NCBI GenBank assembly: GCA_049522195.1
Contig: JBEKOB010000012.1
Location: 1-62,458 of the forward strand
Direction: 5' to 3'
DNA: 62,458 bases
Origin: UBA9647 sp049522195
GTDB lineage: Bacteria > Bacteroidota > Ignavibacteria > UBA10030
Of the stretch, positions 52,876 through 61,622 are shown one piece after another; the stretch's first letter is position 1, and each line of letters opens with the position of its first letter. The notes below the pieces were generated by a model that was not told where the DNA came from, searched no databases, and saw only the letters and a list, made by a program, of their open reading frames with translations. A program made the position numbers and the translations under genes.

Positions 52876-54945
52876 ATGAACTACAGATCCCTTCATATTG
52901 CTCTTCTCCTCGCATTCGGTTGGTCCCTCGCTCTCTCACAAGATCGATGGCAGGGGCTTGAGGTTTCGAAGATTCGGTTCGAGGGGAATGAGACATTCCA
53001 TGACGATGCGCTGCTCGAAGTGATGCAGACGAAGGAATCTCCTGCCGGTTTTTGGAAATTCATGTATAAGATCAGCGAAAAGCTGGGGGACAAGCCGGAG
53101 TATTTCGACCGACTGCGGTTTGAGCAGGACTACGCACGACTGCAGGCCTTCTACAGGGATCAGGGCTTCTTTTCTGCACGCATCGACACTTTGCTGCGCG
53201 CTGATTTCAGTCGGACCTCCATCGCGATTGCCTTTTTTGTCCATGAAGGACGTCGATCGCTCATCGATACGATTCAAAGAATCGGATGTGACAACCTTCC
53301 ATCCACGTTGACCGAAGAACTCGCGAGCAAGCCGTTCATTGTGCAAGGCGAACCGTTCGTTGTCGACCACGTGGTCAATGAGCGGGCACGAATTGTCAAT
53401 GCGTTTTTCAATAACGGGTTTGCGGACGTCCATGTTGACAGCATTGTCCCCTACAAGTACACATCGACAGGCAATATCAAAATATTGATCGCCATTACGC
53501 GTGGGAAGCGATACCTGTTCGGAGGAATCACCGTGAAACAGGATTCACTTGACCCCCATCAAGTGGATGAAGGCGTGATTCGCCAACACATGGATTTCCA
53601 GAGTGGGGATTTCTACAGTGAGGCGAGACGGATCGACAGCGAACGGAACCTCAACAGATTGGGGGTGTTCGAGACTTCACGGGTGGAGCCAATCGTCGGC
53701 GTGAGGTCCGATACGAGTTTTGAGATCCCCATGCAGGTGTTCGTCAGGTCCCGTCCATTCCAGGAAGTCGTTCCCGAATTCGGCGTCAGCGACGAGAACA
53801 ACGCGTTCAACATTCTTCTTGGTCTCAGCTACAACAACCGGAACTTTCTCGGGGGAGCAAGGAATTTCGAGACGAAATTCCAGGTTCAGCTTCAGTCGAT
53901 TCAGGATGTCGAATTCTCGCGCGTCTTTCACGGAACGGGGTTAAGGGATAGTTCCGTCATAGGAAATGCGGAACTCACATTCCAGATCAACCAGCCGTAT
54001 TTCCTCAACAACAAGACCTCGTTCACTCCTTCTCTTTCGTTTATTGTGGAGAAGAGGAACAAGTATTATTTTAACCCCATCATCCGCGGTCGTTTTGGGG
54101 TGACCTCTCAGACTGCACGCTTTACGACAGCCTTCCTGGAATGGAGTCTGGAACGCGTCGGCTATGAGGCGATCAACCCAACAATCGCAGCCCTCTACTT
54201 CGATTCGTTGAGCATCGACCGGCGCCCGCAGCTTAACTCCATTCTTTCGTTCACACTGCAGAGGGACAAACGAAATGATATATTCTATTCGTCCGCGGGG
54301 TTCTTTGAATCGATAACTCTTGAGGAAGCCGGCGTTCTCCCATCCGTGTTCGGCGGATTGTTTGGGACAGATCTGCCATACTCGAAATACATCAAGGCTT
54401 CAGGTCGCGTACAGTGGTATCTTGACCCATATGGAGACAAGGCTGCGATCTGGGCTTTCAGGCTTTATGGCGGCGCGGCCGAGCTCTATGGTAATTCGCC
54501 GGCACCGGTTCCAATCACGAGGAGGTTTTTTGGTGGTGGCAGCGGCAGCGTGCGGGGGTGGGGGGCTCGGGGACTGGCAGCATCCAATCTCCCCGAAGAA
54601 GGTGGAAACGCGGTCTTCGAAGGGAGCATCGAGAACAGATGGAATCTCCTTCAGAACGTAGGTCGGCTGGGGTTTATCGAGTTCAATCGGTTCTCACTTG
54701 TCTTTTTCTACGATTTCGGAAACGTGTGGCCACAGGTCAAAGAAATGCGCATCAGCGAAATCGCCATGGCTTCGGGCCTGGGGCTGCGGTACGCTACAAT
54801 AGCCGGACCCATCAGGGTTGACCTTGGATTCAAGGTGTTCGATCCATTAGCTGTTCCTGAGCGGCAGTGGATCACGCAGAAGAAGTTCTACAAAGAGACC
54901 CTCGGGGGACTCGTCCTCCATTTCGGCATAGGCCATTCATTCTAA
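52876..54945 (+). CDS. Omp85/BamA-TamA-family outer membrane protein
   Basis: The 689-residue protein starts with a signal peptide (HIALLLAFGWSLALS, cut near residue 21), has about three POTRA domains (25-300) and a C-terminal 16-strand beta-barrel. The lid-loop motif is GSGSVRGWG (about 556-564) and the last residue is Phe, as in outer-membrane barrels. It assembles or translocates outer membrane proteins; three or fewer POTRA domains fit TamA or a lipoprotein-less BamA. The start directly follows a terminator and lacks a ribosome site. Confidence 0.9.
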   Translation: MNYRSLHIALLLAFGWSLALSQDRWQGLEVSKIRFEGNETFHDDALLEVMQTKESPAGFWKFMYKISEKLGDKPEYFDRLRFEQDYARLQAFYRDQGFFSARIDTLLRADFSRTSIAIAFFVHEGRRSLIDTIQRIGCDNLPSTLTEELASKPFIVQGEPFVVDHVVNERARIVNAFFNNGFADVHVDSIVPYKYTSTGNIKILIAITRGKRYLFGGITVKQDSLDPHQVDEGVIRQHMDFQSGDFYSEARRIDSERNLNRLGVFETSRVEPIVGVRSDTSFEIPMQVFVRSRPFQEVVPEFGVSDENNAFNILLGLSYNNRNFLGGARNFETKFQVQLQSIQDVEFSRVFHGTGLRDSSVIGNAELTFQINQPYFLNNKTSFTPSLSFIVEKRNKYYFNPIIRGRFGVTSQTARFTTAFLEWSLERVGYEAINPTIAALYFDSLSIDRRPQLNSILSFTLQRDKRNDIFYSSAGFFESITLEEAGVLPSVFGGLFGTDLPYSKYIKASGRVQWYLDPYGDKAAIWAFRLYGGAAELYGNSPAPVPITRRFFGGGSGSVRGWGARGLAASNLPEEGGNAVFEGSIENRWNLLQNVGRLGFIEFNRFSLVFFYDFGNVWPQVKEMRISEIAMASGLGLRYATIAGPIRVDLGFKVFDPLAVPERQWITQKKFYKETLGGLVLHFGIGHSF

Positions 54946-54955
54946 AGACGAACAC

Positions 54956-56077
54956 ATGGGTTGGGACAAGATCATAGGCCAGCATCGGGTAAAAGAGCTT
55001 CTGCGGCGCGTACTGTCGTCGGGTTCTGTCGCACACGCACACCTGTTCTGGGGAGGTGAGGGGGTGGGGAAAGATGCGATGGCAATCGAGTTCGGCCGCG
55101 CGCTGAATTGCCAGGTGAATCAAACCGATCCATGCGGGACGTGTGCCAGTTGCAGGAAGATCGATACGCTCCAACATCCCAACCTCCGGCTCATTGTCGC
55201 GCTCCCGGTTGGGAAAAATGAGCAGGCCGGCGATGATCCGGTTGCCGGCTTGTCCGAAGATCAGATCGCCGCAATTCAGGAGCAGTTTAAGCTAAAAGCG
55301 GAGAATCCGTACCACAGGATCCTTGTTCCCAAAGCGAATTTCATCAAGATCAACAGCGTGCGCAACCTTCGCAGGGAGGCGTCACTCTCGTCGTTCGAAG
55401 GAGGGAAGCGTGTGTTCATCATCTCCAACGCCGAGGAGATGAATGCTGAGGCCAGCAATTCGCTCCTCAAGACACTCGAAGAGCCTTCCTCCGATTCGGT
55501 TTTCATTCTTACGACGGCCCAGAAGGAGCAATTGCTCCCAACAATTCTGTCTCGATGCCAGCTTGTTCAGTTTGACCCGCTGAGTGAAGAGGAATTGCAG
55601 GAAGCATTGATTGCCAGGAATGGCGTTGAGCCGGAACAAGCAGCGCTGGTCGCACGGTTGGCGCACGGGAGTTACACTGCGGCGCTTGAGTTGCTGTCTG
55701 TCGATATGGTAGCACAACGGAAGGAGGCGGTGCAGTTTCTCCGCCTTGTGCTCGGCTCGCAGAAAATTCCGCTGGCACTGGAAGTGGAGCGCATCGCTTC
55801 ACTTGGGGATAGAAATGCCGTTGAGCGGTGGATGAAATTGCTGGGTGTGTGGCTGCGCGATGCAATGGTGCTCCGCGAACAGGGCGAGAGCGGATTGCTG
55901 AACCGCGATCAATTCAAAGATCTGAACAGCTTTAATCAAAAATTCCCTCGCGCAAACCTTTCGAAGGCCCTCGAGTCTGTTGAGAGCAGCATTGCTCTTG
56001 TAGGCAAAAATGGCTACCTTCCTCTTATAGTCACATCACTTGCGATAGATTTGAAACGCGATCTGGCATCTTCCTGA
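54956..56077 (+). CDS. holB: DNA polymerase III delta-prime subunit
   Basis: This clamp-loader subunit (373 residues) has a Walker-A-like GGEGVGKD (33-40) and the zinc-module Cys52, Cys60, Cys63 and Cys66 (CGTCASC). The SRC motif is in ILSRCQLVQF (about 190-200). It starts 10 bases after the Omp85 stop. Confidence 0.9.
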   Translation: MGWDKIIGQHRVKELLRRVLSSGSVAHAHLFWGGEGVGKDAMAIEFGRALNCQVNQTDPCGTCASCRKIDTLQHPNLRLIVALPVGKNEQAGDDPVAGLSEDQIAAIQEQFKLKAENPYHRILVPKANFIKINSVRNLRREASLSSFEGGKRVFIISNAEEMNAEASNSLLKTLEEPSSDSVFILTTAQKEQLLPTILSRCQLVQFDPLSEEELQEALIARNGVEPEQAALVARLAHGSYTAALELLSVDMVAQRKEAVQFLRLVLGSQKIPLALEVERIASLGDRNAVERWMKLLGVWLRDAMVLREQGESGLLNRDQFKDLNSFNQKFPRANLSKALESVESSIALVGKNGYLPLIVTSLAIDLKRDLASS

Positions 56078-56086
56078 CAACGATTT

Positions 56087-58159
56087 GTGAAATCACAGCC
56101 TAAAAGAATACTCGTCACCGCGGCATTGCCGTATGCAAACGGGTTGATCCATCTCGGTCACCTTGCCGGAGCCTATCTGCCTGCGGATATGTATGTCCGA
56201 TATCAGCGGGCCATGAAGCGCGACGTGTTGTTTCTCTGCGGTTCGGACGAACATGGCGTAGCAATCACGGTCACTGCCGAGAAAGAGAAGATTACACCGC
56301 AAGCGGTCGTCGATCGATATCATGCCTTGAACAAGGCTGCATTTGACAAGTTGGGGATGAGCTTCGACAATTATTCAAGGACCTCGTTGCCGCTTCATTA
56401 CAAGACCGCGCAGGAGTTCTTTGCCGAATTCCATCGGCGTGGTGTGCTCAAGGAGAAGGAGGAACAGCAGCTCTACTGCGAGAAAGACAAGATGTTCCTC
56501 GCTGACCGGTACGTTGAGGGAACCTGTCCGAACTGCAAGTACACCGAAGCGCGGGGAGATCAGTGCGAGAACTGTGGCACGTGGCTCAACCAGTCAGAAT
56601 TGATTGATCCGAAGTGTAAGATTTGTGGCACGACGCCGGTAATGCGGAAAACGACCCATTGGTATTTCCCCCTGGGGGACTTCCAGAACCGACTGGAGGA
56701 ATATGTGAAGGAACGGTCCGCGCGCGACGGCTGGAAGGAGAACGTTCTCCGATACTGTGAAAGTTGGTTCAAGGACGGTCTGCAGGACCGGGCTGTGACG
56801 AGGGACTTGAGCTGGGGAGTCCCGGTACCTGTTCCTGGATACGAATCGAAAGTTCTGTACGTCTGGTTTGATGCGGTGCTCGGATACATTTCTTCTGGAA
56901 AAGAGTGGGCTGCCAAGAGGTCGCAGCCGGACAAATGGAAAGAATACTGGCTTGGTCAGGACACCAAGTACGTGGCCTTTATCGGCAAGGACAATGTGGT
57001 CTTCCATTGCATAGTATTCCCTGCTATGCTTATGGCGTGGAACGATGCGGGGAGGGAGCAGTACGTGCTGCCCGAGAATGTGCCCGCCAACGAGTTTCTC
57101 AATTTCGAAGGGCAGAAATTCTCGAAAAGCCGGGGGTGGGGAATCGATCTCCAGAACTTCCTCAGCCATTTCCCCGCCGATTCGCTTCGATACACACTGG
57201 CGATCAATCTCCCGGAATCGCGTGACAGTGATTTCTACTTGAAAGATTTCCAGGCGCGGACGAACAATGAACTGGCCGATATTCTCGGGAATTTTATAAA
57301 CCGGACGCTCGCCTTCACGGAGAAGAACTACAACGCGTCAGTTCCTGCGCTGGGTCCGCTCGATGCACGGGATAAGGAAATGGTGGCGTTGATTGCGGAG
57401 ATGCCGGCGAAGGTGGGAGGATTGTATGAGCGCTACAAGTTTCGAGAGGCAGTCGTGGAGACGATGAACCTCGCGCGGGCGGCGAACAAGTACTTCAATG
57501 ACAGCGAGCCGTGGAAAACATCAAAGTCGAATCCCGAGCGGTGTGCCACGACATTGAACATCTGTCTGCAGGTCGTTCGCTCTCTGGCAATTCTCATTGA
57601 GCCGGTTGTGCCTGCCACCGCGCAGAAGATCTGGACGATTCTGAACTTAGAGGGGACACCGTGTGCGGCAGGGTGGGAGAGCGCGGCCGAGCAGGCTATG
57701 AAGACCGGACATACACTGAACAAGGCGGAGATTCTTGTGACGAAAATTGAGGATGAGCAAATCGACGGGATCACCAAGGCATTGAATGAACCGGCGCCGT
57801 CAGAGGCTCCGAAGCCGCCGGCGGATGTGAAGCCGCTGGTCACTATCGATGATTTCAAGAAAGTGGAATTAAAACTTGCTCGCGTGGTGAGCGCGGAGCT
57901 GGTGCCGAAGTCGAATAAGTTGCTCAAGATTCAGGTTGAGATTGGAAGCGAGCGACGGCAGGTTGTGGCTGGCATCGCCCAGCACTACAAGCCGGAAGAT
58001 CTGGTTGGGAAGTTGATTGTGGTCGTCACAAACCTCCAACCTGCGAAATTGATGGGGCAGGAGTCGAACGGAATGCTCCTCGCCGCGAGCGACAGCACGG
58101 GAAAACTGGCTGTGTTAACGGTGAACACCGATTTGGAAAGCGGCGCCGGAATCAAGTAG
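56087..58159 (+). CDS. metG: Methionyl-tRNA synthetase
   Basis: The 690-residue class I synthetase has HLGH (22-25), a two-knuckle zinc insert (CPNCKYTEARGDQCENCG and CKICG, about 145-185), the KMSKS variant KFSKS (344-348) and a C-terminal tRNA-binding EMAP-like domain (about 580-690). The start is GTG 56087, nine bases after the holB stop. A terminator follows. Confidence 0.96.
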   Translation: MKSQPKRILVTAALPYANGLIHLGHLAGAYLPADMYVRYQRAMKRDVLFLCGSDEHGVAITVTAEKEKITPQAVVDRYHALNKAAFDKLGMSFDNYSRTSLPLHYKTAQEFFAEFHRRGVLKEKEEQQLYCEKDKMFLADRYVEGTCPNCKYTEARGDQCENCGTWLNQSELIDPKCKICGTTPVMRKTTHWYFPLGDFQNRLEEYVKERSARDGWKENVLRYCESWFKDGLQDRAVTRDLSWGVPVPVPGYESKVLYVWFDAVLGYISSGKEWAAKRSQPDKWKEYWLGQDTKYVAFIGKDNVVFHCIVFPAMLMAWNDAGREQYVLPENVPANEFLNFEGQKFSKSRGWGIDLQNFLSHFPADSLRYTLAINLPESRDSDFYLKDFQARTNNELADILGNFINRTLAFTEKNYNASVPALGPLDARDKEMVALIAEMPAKVGGLYERYKFREAVVETMNLARAANKYFNDSEPWKTSKSNPERCATTLNICLQVVRSLAILIEPVVPATAQKIWTILNLEGTPCAAGWESAAEQAMKTGHTLNKAEILVTKIEDEQIDGITKALNEPAPSEAPKPPADVKPLVTIDDFKKVELKLARVVSAELVPKSNKLLKIQVEIGSERRQVVAGIAQHYKPEDLVGKLIVVVTNLQPAKLMGQESNGMLLAASDSTGKLAVLTVNTDLESGAGIK

Positions 58160-58186
58160 CTCTTCCAGGAGTTCTATCGTACCTTA

Positions 58187-58214
58187 TGCCATCGTATCCG
58201 ATGGCATTTTTTTT
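58187..58214 (+). terminator. Rho-independent terminator after metG
   Basis: TGCCATCG (58187-58194) pairs with CGATGGCA (58199-58206) around a TATC loop, and eight T follow. Confidence 0.9.
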
Positions 58215-58229
58215 GGCATTTTGTCATTC

Positions 58230-58258
58230 TTGATTGACGTGCCATTTTGCATTATATT
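58230..58258 (+). promoter_or_regulatory. Promoter of menaquinone late-gene cluster
   Basis: TTGATT (58230-58235), 17 bases and TATATT (58253-58258), just behind the metG terminator. Confidence 0.6.
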
Positions 58259-58295
58259 GAATAAAAATCTACGACCACTCCGTGAAGGAATTTTG

Positions 58296-59138
58296 TTGCA
58301 GCGACTCCAGAAGTTTCTACGCTTTGTAAAGATCGAACACACGCTTTTTTCGCTCCCGCTCATTTTCAGTGGCGCTTTTCTCACATCCAAGGAACCTCCG
58401 ACTCCGATGCTGTTGGTGCTCATTCTTATGGCAGCAACGGGAGCCCGGACTGCGGCGCTTGCACTGAATCGGATCATCGACCGGGAGATCGACAGGCGTA
58501 ATCCGCGCACCGCCGTACGCGAACTTCCAAGCGGTCGGATGAATGTCCCGGAAGCTCTCCTGGTGCTCGCGGTGGGGATTGTTCTGTACGTCGGATCGGC
58601 TGCCCTTATTTCGCCGTTCTGCCTCGCCCTATCGCCTCTCCCGCTTCTCATTTTCACCATCTATCCCTATATGAAGAGATTTACAACCTTGGCGCATTTT
58701 GGTGTTGGCCTAGGTCTAGCGATGGGTCCGCTGGGGGGATGGTTTGCGGTCGAGCAATCATTCCACAACGTACTCGCGGGAGCGCTCCTGTCGCTTTTCA
58801 CGCTCTTCTGGGTGACGGGTTTTGATATTATCTATTCCACTCTAGATGAGATGTTCGATCGGGAGGAGCAGTTGTTTTCGTTCACTTCACGATACGGCCG
58901 TACGACCGCCCTGCGGATTTCGGCGGTGCTGCATTTCCTCGCGTTTTGCTCGTTGGCGCTCCTTTTTGTTCTGCATATCAGGGCCCTTGCCGCACTTCCG
59001 CTTCTGATGCTCTCGGGATACCTTCTTTATCTTGAGCACAAAAAAGCCGGAGATGTGGAAATGGCCTTTTTTAAGATCAATGCCGTGCTCGGGTTTGTCA
59101 TCCTTGGTATGATCGTCGTCGGAGTCTATTTCCCATGA
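58296..59138 (+). CDS. mqnP: UbiA-family prenyltransferase (menaquinone, MqnP-like)
   Basis: This integral membrane prenyltransferase has 280 residues and eight or nine helices. The two Asp-rich diphosphate motifs are NRIIDREIDRRN (about 64-75) and DIIYSTLDEMFDRE (about 185-198). With ubiX, ubiD and mqnE next to it, it should attach the polyprenyl tail in the futalosine menaquinone route. TTG 58296 has AAGGA six bases upstream and is preferred; the frame is open to 58221, but that would start before the predicted promoter. Confidence 0.88.
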   Translation: MQRLQKFLRFVKIEHTLFSLPLIFSGAFLTSKEPPTPMLLVLILMAATGARTAALALNRIIDREIDRRNPRTAVRELPSGRMNVPEALLVLAVGIVLYVGSAALISPFCLALSPLPLLIFTIYPYMKRFTTLAHFGVGLGLAMGPLGGWFAVEQSFHNVLAGALLSLFTLFWVTGFDIIYSTLDEMFDREEQLFSFTSRYGRTTALRISAVLHFLAFCSLALLFVLHIRALAALPLLMLSGYLLYLEHKKAGDVEMAFFKINAVLGFVILGMIVVGVYFP

Positions 59139-59683
59139 GAATCGTAATCGGAATAACGGGATCTTCGGGGGCAGTCTATGCCCGGGAGTTCATCAAGCAA
59201 TGTGACGGTGATAAGTACCTGATCGTCAGTCGGTGGGGGAAGGCGCTCTTGAAGGACGAGCTTGGGATTGGAGTCAAAGAGCTTCTTCCGTATGTCAAAA
59301 ACGAATTCTCGGATGAAGACCTTACTGCTCCGGTCGCGTCCGGGTCAAATCGGTTTGACGCGTTTGTGATTCTTCCTTGTTCGACTTCCACGCTCGGCAA
59401 AATCGCCTCCGGCATCGGCGATACGCTCATCACGCGAACCGCGCAGGTCGCTTTGAAGGAGCGATATAAGCTTGTCATCTGTGTTCGTGAGACGCCTTTA
59501 TCGACGATCACGCTGGAACAGTGTGCGTCCCTTTCGCGGAGCGGGGCAATCATCATGCCAATATCGCCGCCTCTGTATTTCGTTCCGAAGACCGTGGATG
59601 AGTATGTGCAAGCGTTTGTGGATAAGGTGCTTGGTGTGATTGGTGTTCGGGAATCAAAAGGATGGAGAGCGGAAGAATTGTAA
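59135..59683 (+). CDS. ubiX: Flavin prenyltransferase UbiX
   Basis: It makes prenylated FMN from FMN and dimethylallyl phosphate for UbiD. The 182-residue protein starts with GITGSSGAVYA (residues 5-15) and has the family regions LPCSTSTLGKIASGIGDTL and RETPLSTITLEQ. It overlaps mqnP as ATGA and supplies the cofactor for the UbiD encoded 154 bases downstream. Confidence 0.95.
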   Translation: MRIVIGITGSSGAVYAREFIKQCDGDKYLIVSRWGKALLKDELGIGVKELLPYVKNEFSDEDLTAPVASGSNRFDAFVILPCSTSTLGKIASGIGDTLITRTAQVALKERYKLVICVRETPLSTITLEQCASLSRSGAIIMPISPPLYFVPKTVDEYVQAFVDKVLGVIGVRESKGWRAEEL

Positions 59684-59837
59684 GAAAGTGAATAGTGAAC
59701 CGTAAACAGTGAATAGTGTGGACCTGAGTATACACTGACGATCGTAACCGATAATCGAAAATCGGAAACTTGTGGTGAGCGAAGTCGAACCATCGCAAAT
59801 CGACAATTCCATGCGTTTCCTGTATTAGGGAGCTCGG
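59684..59837 (+). repeat. Short direct repeats in ubiX-ubiD gap
   Basis: AGTGAATAGTG occurs at 59687-59697 and again at 59708-59718, 21 bp apart. The stretch GGTGAGCGAAGTCGAACC near 59773-59791 resembles dispersed intergenic repeats found in many environmental bacteria. No promoter stands out. Confidence 0.45.
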
Positions 59838-61610
59838 ATGCGTTTCAAATCACTAGGGGATTTTCTTCGTTACCTCGAATCCATTGGGGAAGTGCGAAGA
59901 GTAAAAGCGGAGGTCGATCCGTATCTGGAAGTGACGGAAATCGCCGTCCGCGCCCTGCGCGAGAACAAGCCGGTCCTCTTATTTGAAAATGTAAAAGGTT
60001 CCCGGTTTCCGCTCGTCATCAATGTGTACGGCACCGAACGCCGCATCGAGCATGCGTTGGGAAGGCATCCGGAACAGATTGGCCAGGAGCTTTTCAAGTT
60101 TGTCGATGGCTTGATGCCGCCGAGTTTCAGTGCATTGTGGAAACGGCGGAAGATGTTCGGTCGAATTGCCGGGGCTCGCGGCCGTCGAGTCACTGGGGCG
60201 GAATCCCAGCAAGTCGTTCTCGATCCGAATCTCGATATTCTCCCTATCCAGACATGCTGGCCCGGTGACGGTGGCAAGTTCCTGACGCTGGGTCAAGTCT
60301 TTACGTACGATCCGGTAAGCGGCAAGCGAAACGTTGGGATATACCGCATGCATGTCTATGATAAAGCGACGACCGGCATGCACTGGCAGATCCAAAAGGG
60401 GGGCGGTTTCCACTATCATCAGGCCGAGCAGCTCGGCCAGGATCTCGAGCTTGCGGTTGCTCTCGGCACCGAACCGTCTCTTTTGCTTGCATCCGTTGCG
60501 GCACTCCCGGAAGGGATGGATGAGGTCGCGTTCGCAGCATTTCTGCGCGGCGGCCCGATCGGTATGACGAAAGGGAAGAGCATCTCCATCCAGGTCCCGG
60601 CGCAAGCCGAGTTTGTGCTTGAAGGAGTGGTGCCGCAGAAGGAGCGAAGAAAAGAAGGACCGTTCGGCGATCACTTTGGACATTATTCTCACTCGGCGCC
60701 GTTCCCTGTGTTTCACATCAAGGCGATGACTCATCGCCGGAACCCGGTCTATCCGGCTACTGTTGTAGGAATACCGCCGATGGAAGATAAGTTTCTCGGC
60801 GACGCAACGCAGCAGATTCTTGGTCCGCTTGCACGTGTCCTTCATAGTGAAATTCGGGATGTCTGGGCATACTATGAGGGTGGATTTCACAACCTCCTCG
60901 TCGTCTCGGTCAATTCAAGATACAAGAAGGAAGCCATGAAGACCGCGCTGGGACTGCTCGGGACCGGCCAGCTCTCTCTGACGAAGTGCATGATTCTGGT
61001 GAGTGCCGGTGTCGACGTCCGCAACTGGAGCGCGGTGCTGGGCGAGGTTCGTGATCATTTCGATCCGTTCTACGATTTTGTGCTGTTACCAAAAGTCCCG
61101 ATGGACACGCTCGATTTCACGAGCTATCATATGGAGCTCGGAAGCAGAATGATCCTTGACGCCACCAGAAAAGAGAGAGCATCATCCGCTCCGAAGCCGA
61201 AAGCATCGGGCCGGGCACGAGTCTCTGAGATTCGAGCGTCCGACCGACGTATCCTCGATGCAGTTATAGCGAACAATTGTTTCCTTACAGTGAAGGTATC
61301 GGAAAAAGGGAGGGCGGTTGTCGAGAAACTCGTCGAGAGAAAAGACCTACAGCATCTCAAGATCATCGCGGCTGTTAGCGAGGATGTGGATATACGGGAT
61401 CGGGAAAACTCCATCTGGGGTGTCTTTACACGGTTTGACTGCGAGCGGGATGTCCTCTTTACGGAGCAGGCTCTTCAGGGTATCGCTCCGATCTACAAGG
61501 GGGTTATGGGTATTGATTCGACCTGGAAGAAAGGGTATCCTGAACCGTTGCGAATGCCCGAAGAAGTGGTGAAGAAAGTCGATAGCCGTTGGAATGAGTA
61601 TTGGTCATAA
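59838..61610 (+). CDS. ubiD: UbiD-family prenyl-FMN-dependent decarboxylase
   Basis: The 590-residue protein has the three-domain UbiD layout. The metal and prenyl-FMN region shows YRMHVYDKATTGMHWQ and the active-site region KEGPFGDHFGHYSH (about 273-286). It should decarboxylate the aromatic ring of the menaquinone precursor. Its MqnE neighbour and UbiX upstream support the futalosine assignment. Length is slightly above the E. coli enzyme. Confidence 0.92.
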   Translation: MRFKSLGDFLRYLESIGEVRRVKAEVDPYLEVTEIAVRALRENKPVLLFENVKGSRFPLVINVYGTERRIEHALGRHPEQIGQELFKFVDGLMPPSFSALWKRRKMFGRIAGARGRRVTGAESQQVVLDPNLDILPIQTCWPGDGGKFLTLGQVFTYDPVSGKRNVGIYRMHVYDKATTGMHWQIQKGGGFHYHQAEQLGQDLELAVALGTEPSLLLASVAALPEGMDEVAFAAFLRGGPIGMTKGKSISIQVPAQAEFVLEGVVPQKERRKEGPFGDHFGHYSHSAPFPVFHIKAMTHRRNPVYPATVVGIPPMEDKFLGDATQQILGPLARVLHSEIRDVWAYYEGGFHNLLVVSVNSRYKKEAMKTALGLLGTGQLSLTKCMILVSAGVDVRNWSAVLGEVRDHFDPFYDFVLLPKVPMDTLDFTSYHMELGSRMILDATRKERASSAPKPKASGRARVSEIRASDRRILDAVIANNCFLTVKVSEKGRAVVEKLVERKDLQHLKIIAAVSEDVDIRDRENSIWGVFTRFDCERDVLFTEQALQGIAPIYKGVMGIDSTWKKGYPEPLRMPEEVVKKVDSRWNEYWS

Positions 61611-61622
61611 TACAGGAATGTG

